NCBI GenBank assembly: GCA_023458535.1
Contig: JAEWYW010000037.1
Coordinates: 1-17,705, forward strand
Length of the DNA stretch: 17,705 nucleotides
Reading direction: 5' to 3'
Source: Bacteroidota bacterium
Lineage (GTDB): Bacteria > Bacteroidota > Bacteroidia > Flavobacteriales > Weeksellaceae
Shown: positions 13,917-17,705 of the stretch, in pieces
Position numbering within the stretch: the stretch's first letter is position 1
How the letters are laid out: every line of letters starts with the position of its first letter
Notes under the pieces: generated by a model
The model's input: only the letters and a program-made list of their open reading frames with translations
Database searches by the model: none
Told to the model about the DNA's origin: nothing
Position numbers and translations under genes: made by a program

Positions 13917-16304
13917 ATGATGAATAAAATACTTCCTCTTTTTGCACTCGTTTTCACTGTTTTTCTTTACGCGCAGCAGGGCGACATTACCATCAATGTT
14001 TACGATGAGGTGAGCAAAAAACCACTTAACGTGAAGGTGACTGAAGTTAAAAATGGTACTACACATCAAGGTTTGGGTTCGGTGGAGATCAAATCTTTGG
14101 CGGTGGGGCAATATCAATTTCAGATTCAGGCGGATCAGTATGAAACTTCTTTTTTAAATGACATCAACATTATTCCGAATCAAAATATTACGTATTCGGT
14201 AGGTTTGCAAAAGGCTTCCCGTGAGATTGAAGAAGTAGTTATCAAGCGAAATGTCTACAAAACAACGCCTGAAAGTCCGGTCTCATTACGCAATATCACT
14301 AGTGAAGAAGTTCAGAAAAATGCGGGTTCCAACCGTGATGTGTCCAAGGCGATTTTAAGTTTACCTGGCGTGGGAAGCACGTCGACTTTCCGCAATGATC
14401 TCTTCATTCGCGGTGGTGCTTCTGGAGAAAACAAATTTTATATCGACGGTATCGAAGTGCCTGTGATCAATCACTTCCAAACGCAAGGTGCTAGCGGAGG
14501 GCCTCGTGGAATTATCACGGTAGATTTTCTAAAAGATGTTGATTTCTACAGCGGAGCATTTCCTGCTAAGAGAAATGGCGTTTTGTCATCGCTTTTCGAG
14601 TTTAATTTAAAACAAGCTCGAAAAGATAAAATGGGCTATAAAGCCATCATTGGACTGGATGATTTACAGCTGATGGCGGACGGACCTCTAAGCAAAGATC
14701 AAAGCTGGAGCGGATTGTTCTCGGTACGGAAATCAAACCTTCAATTGTTGTTTAAAGCTATTGGATTGCCGTTTTTGCCATCCTATTATGATGCTAATTT
14801 TAAAGTTTCAAAAAAATATAAATCGGGTGACGAACTTTATTTTATAGGAATTGGCGCCATAGACCGATTCAAATTTAATGAGGATGTTGAACCCACTTTA
14901 TACAACCTGACGTTGCTCGACAGACTTCCGAATTCACCGCAATGGAATTACACTATTGGCGCGGGATATCGAATGTTGACTGAAAATGGAAACTGGCTTT
15001 TCACCTGGAGCCGAAATATGCTCGACAATCAAGCTGAAAAATACTACCGAAATATTGAGCAGCCCGAAAATTTGCTGTACAAATACCATTCTCAGGAAAA
15101 GGAAAATAAAATTAGAGTCGACAGGAATTTCCGAACCGGTGATTATCAGCTGAGTTTTGGAGGAAATCTTAACTTTTCTAATTACACCAACAATTCATAC
15201 ATCCGAAGTGTTGCCCAAAACGGAATTAATGTAGATGATTTGAATGCCGACTTGGATGTTTTTCAATACGGCGTTTACGGTCAAGCCTCTAGAAAATTCT
15301 TTAATGATGCTTTGCAGGCCTCTGTTGGAGTACGTTTGGATGCCAGTTCGTACTCCGAAAATACACAGAATATTTTTGATCAGTTTTCGCCTAGATTATC
15401 TTTAAGTTACCGTTTTACGGATCGATTTGCCCTCAATTTCAACACTGGAATTTACTATCAATTGCCAGCGTACACCGCTTTAGGCTTTAAGCAAAACAGC
15501 GAATTTATTAATAAAAATACCTTGCGATACATCAAAAACAGCCATTTGGTGGCGGGTGTAGAGTATAATGGACCGCAGCAACTGCGCATTACGGTGGAAG
15601 GTTACTATAAAAAATACGACCGCTACCCTTTTTCACTTCGAAATCAGATTAGTTTAGCTAACATTGGTGCCGATTTTGGGATTGTAGGAAACGAGCCTTT
15701 GGACTCTCGTGGTGAAGGGAAAACGTATGGTGTAGAAGTGTTGATGCAGAAACGCACCAACAACAATTTTTACGGTATTTTGGCCTATACTTTTGGGTAT
15801 TCTCAGTTCTCCAATGCCAATCTCGATCTGTTGCCTTCATCATGGGACAGTCGACATATCTTAACCTTATCCGCAGGGAAATATCTGAAACGCAACTGGA
15901 ATATTGGTGCCCGTTTCCGAATGCAAAGTGGCCTGCCTGAAACGCCTTATAATATTGAAAGAAGTTCGCTGGTAAACGTATGGAATATCGCCAATGGTCC
16001 TTTGCAGGATTACAGTTTAATAAATTCACTGCGCGGAAATCTTACCCATCAGTTGGATGTTCGAGTGGAGAAAAAATGGACGTTCAAAAAATGGCAAATC
16101 ACCGCCTACATGGACGTTGTGAATGCTTACGGATCTGAAAACCCAAGCAATCTTCCTGTAATCAATTTAATGCGCGATGCCAACAACAACGGAATTATTG
16201 TAAATCCAAGCGCTCCCGAAAACGAGCAACAGCATGCACTGGATTTTGGGAAGGCAGACCGCAGCACGCCACTTCCCTATTTTGGGTTGATTTTTGAATT
16301 TTAG
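13917..16304 (+). CDS. TonB-dependent outer-membrane receptor with N-terminal carboxypeptidase-regulatory-like domain
   Basis: This is a 795-residue outer-membrane receptor that imports a ligand using TonB energy. It has a signal peptide (MMNKILPLFALVFTVFLYA, then Q) and a CarboxypepD-regulatory-like domain at about 22-100 (ITINVYDEVSKKPLNVKVTE). The segment REIEEVVIKR (about 101-110) probably serves the TonB-box role. A plug domain at about 115-235 follows, with LSLPGV, FIRGGASGENKFYIDGIEVP and VDFLKDVDFYSGAFPAKR, then a beta-barrel to the C-terminal FGLIFEF, ending in Phe as barrel proteins do. No SusD-like partner follows, so it is not a Sus-type glycan system. Substrates of such solitary receptors include iron chelators, cobalamin or peptides; nothing here decides. 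The start could be the first or second ATG (13917 or 13920). A near-match -7 box TACTTTCG lies at 13866-13873. The next gene, DUF389, is 86 nt away. Confidence 0.94.
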   Translation: MMNKILPLFALVFTVFLYAQQGDITINVYDEVSKKPLNVKVTEVKNGTTHQGLGSVEIKSLAVGQYQFQIQADQYETSFLNDINIIPNQNITYSVGLQKASREIEEVVIKRNVYKTTPESPVSLRNITSEEVQKNAGSNRDVSKAILSLPGVGSTSTFRNDLFIRGGASGENKFYIDGIEVPVINHFQTQGASGGPRGIITVDFLKDVDFYSGAFPAKRNGVLSSLFEFNLKQARKDKMGYKAIIGLDDLQLMADGPLSKDQSWSGLFSVRKSNLQLLFKAIGLPFLPSYYDANFKVSKKYKSGDELYFIGIGAIDRFKFNEDVEPTLYNLTLLDRLPNSPQWNYTIGAGYRMLTENGNWLFTWSRNMLDNQAEKYYRNIEQPENLLYKYHSQEKENKIRVDRNFRTGDYQLSFGGNLNFSNYTNNSYIRSVAQNGINVDDLNADLDVFQYGVYGQASRKFFNDALQASVGVRLDASSYSENTQNIFDQFSPRLSLSYRFTDRFALNFNTGIYYQLPAYTALGFKQNSEFINKNTLRYIKNSHLVAGVEYNGPQQLRITVEGYYKKYDRYPFSLRNQISLANIGADFGIVGNEPLDSRGEGKTYGVEVLMQKRTNNNFYGILAYTFGYSQFSNANLDLLPSSWDSRHILTLSAGKYLKRNWNIGARFRMQSGLPETPYNIERSSLVNVWNIANGPLQDYSLINSLRGNLTHQLDVRVEKKWTFKKWQITAYMDVVNAYGSENPSNLPVINLMRDANNNGIIVNPSAPENEQQHALDFGKADRSTPLPYFGLIFEF

Positions 16305-16326
16305 AGTATTCCAATAATTACTCTAA
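16301..16326 (+). other. Hairpin overlapping the receptor stop codon
   Basis: A perfect 8-bp stem (TTAGAGTA at 16301-16308, TACTCTAA at 16319-16326) with a 10-nt loop includes the TAG stop of the receptor gene. It is not followed by a T-run on either strand, so it is not a normal intrinsic terminator. It could protect the 3' end of the mRNA or be incidental. Confidence 0.4.
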
Positions 16327-16390
16327 GTAAAGGAAAATATCAAATTTCACAATTTATTTAAAATTTGTTTTGTAAAAAAACGTCAGCATA

Positions 16391-17674
16391 ATGAATATTT
16401 TATATAATTTATTCGGACTTCAAAAAGGAGAAGAAGATAAAGAAAAAGTGCGCGAGGACGTGGTTAAGAATATTTCATTCCGTGGTGCGCAGCTGTGGAT
16501 TTTGGCTTGTGCTATATTAATAGCATCCATTGGTCTCAACGTAAATTCTACGGCTGTTATTATTGGTGCGATGTTAATTTCTCCCTTGATGGGTCCGATT
16601 GTAGGTTCAGGTTTTGCTTTGGCAACATATGATTTTGATTTACTAAAACGGTCGACAAAAAATCTGTTAATTGCTACACTTGTTGGCTTTCTGGTATCAA
16701 CTATTTACTTTTATGTAAGTCCATTTAAAGAAGTGCAATCTGAAATATTGTCCAGAACTTCTCCCAACATATACGATGTGATGATTGCATTTTTTGGTGG
16801 TATTGTAGGCGCAGTTTCCATCACTCGGGTGGAAAAAGGAAACCCAATACCAGGTGTAGCGATTGCTACAGCGTTAATGCCTCCACTATGTACAGCAGGT
16901 TTTGGCTTAGCAACTTTTAACATGAAATTTGTGGTGGGAGCTTTGTATTTGTACTCTATTAATTGTTTTTTTATTGGTATTGCTACGTTTTTGGTGATTA
17001 AGTATTTAAAATACCAACCCATAAAGACCAAGAATTTAGCTTTTGACAAAAAAGTGCGATTTATAATTAGTTTTTTAATGCTTCTAATGATTATTCCGAG
17101 TTTTTATTTGGCCTACAGTCTATTGGAAGAAAAACGCTACAGTCAGAATGTCGAAAAATACCTTCAGAATCAGTTTTTAGATAAGGGCTACACCATTATT
17201 TATAAGAAAATCGATAACTCCAGCGATCCAAAAAAAATTGAACTTGCATTACTTTCTAAGAAATTTGACAGTACGGAAATTAAGGAATTGAATTCTAACC
17301 TTAAGGATTTTGGACTCCAAAATACGAAGCTTATTATTAAACAAAACACCAGAGATTTAAAACAAGAAATTCTTACCGAACTGAATACAAAGAACTCCAA
17401 TGTAACCGAAAAAGACTTGAAAATCCAAACGTTAGCCAACGAAATCGAAAGGTATAACCTGGGAAATAAAAATTTGGATAATGAAATTAAAATTCTTTTC
17501 CCCGAGATTGATACATTGTCTTTTGGCGTTTTATCCAATTTTGCTATAAAAGATTCGGTACAAGAAAAAGACATCATTATGTACTCAGCAGAAAAGCCTA
17601 TTGACGAGAAAAAACTTAAGGATTGGTTGGCTACTAAAATGGACAAAAAAGATATCATCATCATAAAAGAGTAG
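16391..17674 (+). CDS. DUF389-family (TIGR00341-like) inner-membrane protein
   Basis: This 427-residue protein has a membrane domain at about 30-245 with roughly six or seven helices. The hallmark segments are GAMLISPLMGPIVGSG (59-74) and PGVAIATALMPPLCTAG (154-170), rich in Gly and Pro as in transport-type re-entrant regions, followed by INCFFIGIATFLVIKYL and a final helix (FIISFLMLLMIIPSFYLAYS, 224-243). The remaining 180 residues are soluble, with charged helices and a C-terminal EKPIDEKKLKDWL ... KDIIIIKE. The family is widespread and of uncertain function; a transport role is often suggested on topology. It starts at the ATG at 16391, 86 nt after the receptor gene. Upstream bases 16327-16390 are AT-rich with only a near-match promoter box (TAAAATTTG, one base too long). 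The product is complete, and an 11-base T-run ends the window shortly after its stop. Confidence 0.9.
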   Translation: MNILYNLFGLQKGEEDKEKVREDVVKNISFRGAQLWILACAILIASIGLNVNSTAVIIGAMLISPLMGPIVGSGFALATYDFDLLKRSTKNLLIATLVGFLVSTIYFYVSPFKEVQSEILSRTSPNIYDVMIAFFGGIVGAVSITRVEKGNPIPGVAIATALMPPLCTAGFGLATFNMKFVVGALYLYSINCFFIGIATFLVIKYLKYQPIKTKNLAFDKKVRFIISFLMLLMIIPSFYLAYSLLEEKRYSQNVEKYLQNQFLDKGYTIIYKKIDNSSDPKKIELALLSKKFDSTEIKELNSNLKDFGLQNTKLIIKQNTRDLKQEILTELNTKNSNVTEKDLKIQTLANEIERYNLGNKNLDNEIKILFPEIDTLSFGVLSNFAIKDSVQEKDIIMYSAEKPIDEKKLKDWLATKMDKKDIIIIKE

Positions 17675-17705
17675 AATTATTATGATTGAAAAGCGTTTTT
17701 TTTTT

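Noticed and set aside
17675..17705. Terminator after the DUF389 gene
   Set aside because: A run of T residues ends the window, but no stable stem is visible before it and the sequence is cut off.

Overview
The window looks like a chromosomal segment of an AT-rich Bacteroidota bacterium, most likely class Flavobacteriia and Chryseobacterium-like (family Weeksellaceae). This is inferred from TonB-dependent receptor architecture, Bacteroidota-type promoter -7 boxes (TAnnTTTG) in front of several genes, few recognisable Shine-Dalgarno sites, signal peptides ending just before a Gln, and repeated GIGTxxPxxxL secreted proteins. No rRNA, tRNA, CRISPR array or mobile element was seen.

Positions 1-8381 (minus strand) hold a complete high-affinity potassium uptake (Kdp) operon. 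In transcription order it contains a 28-aa membrane micro-ORF, kdpF (25 aa), a second 28- or 35-aa membrane micro-ORF, kdpA, kdpB, kdpC, an outer-membrane beta-barrel porin (BBP2-like), a short KdpD sensor protein (KdpD + Usp domains only) and a separate membrane histidine kinase that runs off the left edge. The KdpD sensor gene carries an apparent one-base deletion near 2255 that splits its reading frame. Just upstream (9912-8578, same strand) is an NtrC-type sigma-54-dependent response regulator with its own terminator at 8510-8533. It probably replaces the usual OmpR-type KdpE. The gap 8382-8509 contains a likely promoter and a perfect 9-bp inverted repeat.

Positions 10108-12718 (plus strand) hold three tandem, tightly spaced paralogues. 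Each encodes a secreted protein with an N-terminal pair of tail-fibre-like GIGTxxPxxxL repeats and a C-terminal C1q/TNF-like jelly-roll segment. A possible 33-aa exported micro-ORF and a strong intrinsic terminator (12952-12992) follow.

Positions 13060-17674 (plus strand) hold an exported protein of unknown function, a TonB-dependent outer-membrane receptor without a SusD partner, and a DUF389-family membrane protein. These have no obvious functional link to each other.

Taken together, the left half is a potassium-scarcity response module covering outer-membrane entry, the inner-membrane pump and a two-component control circuit. The right half is a cell-surface and exported-protein region.
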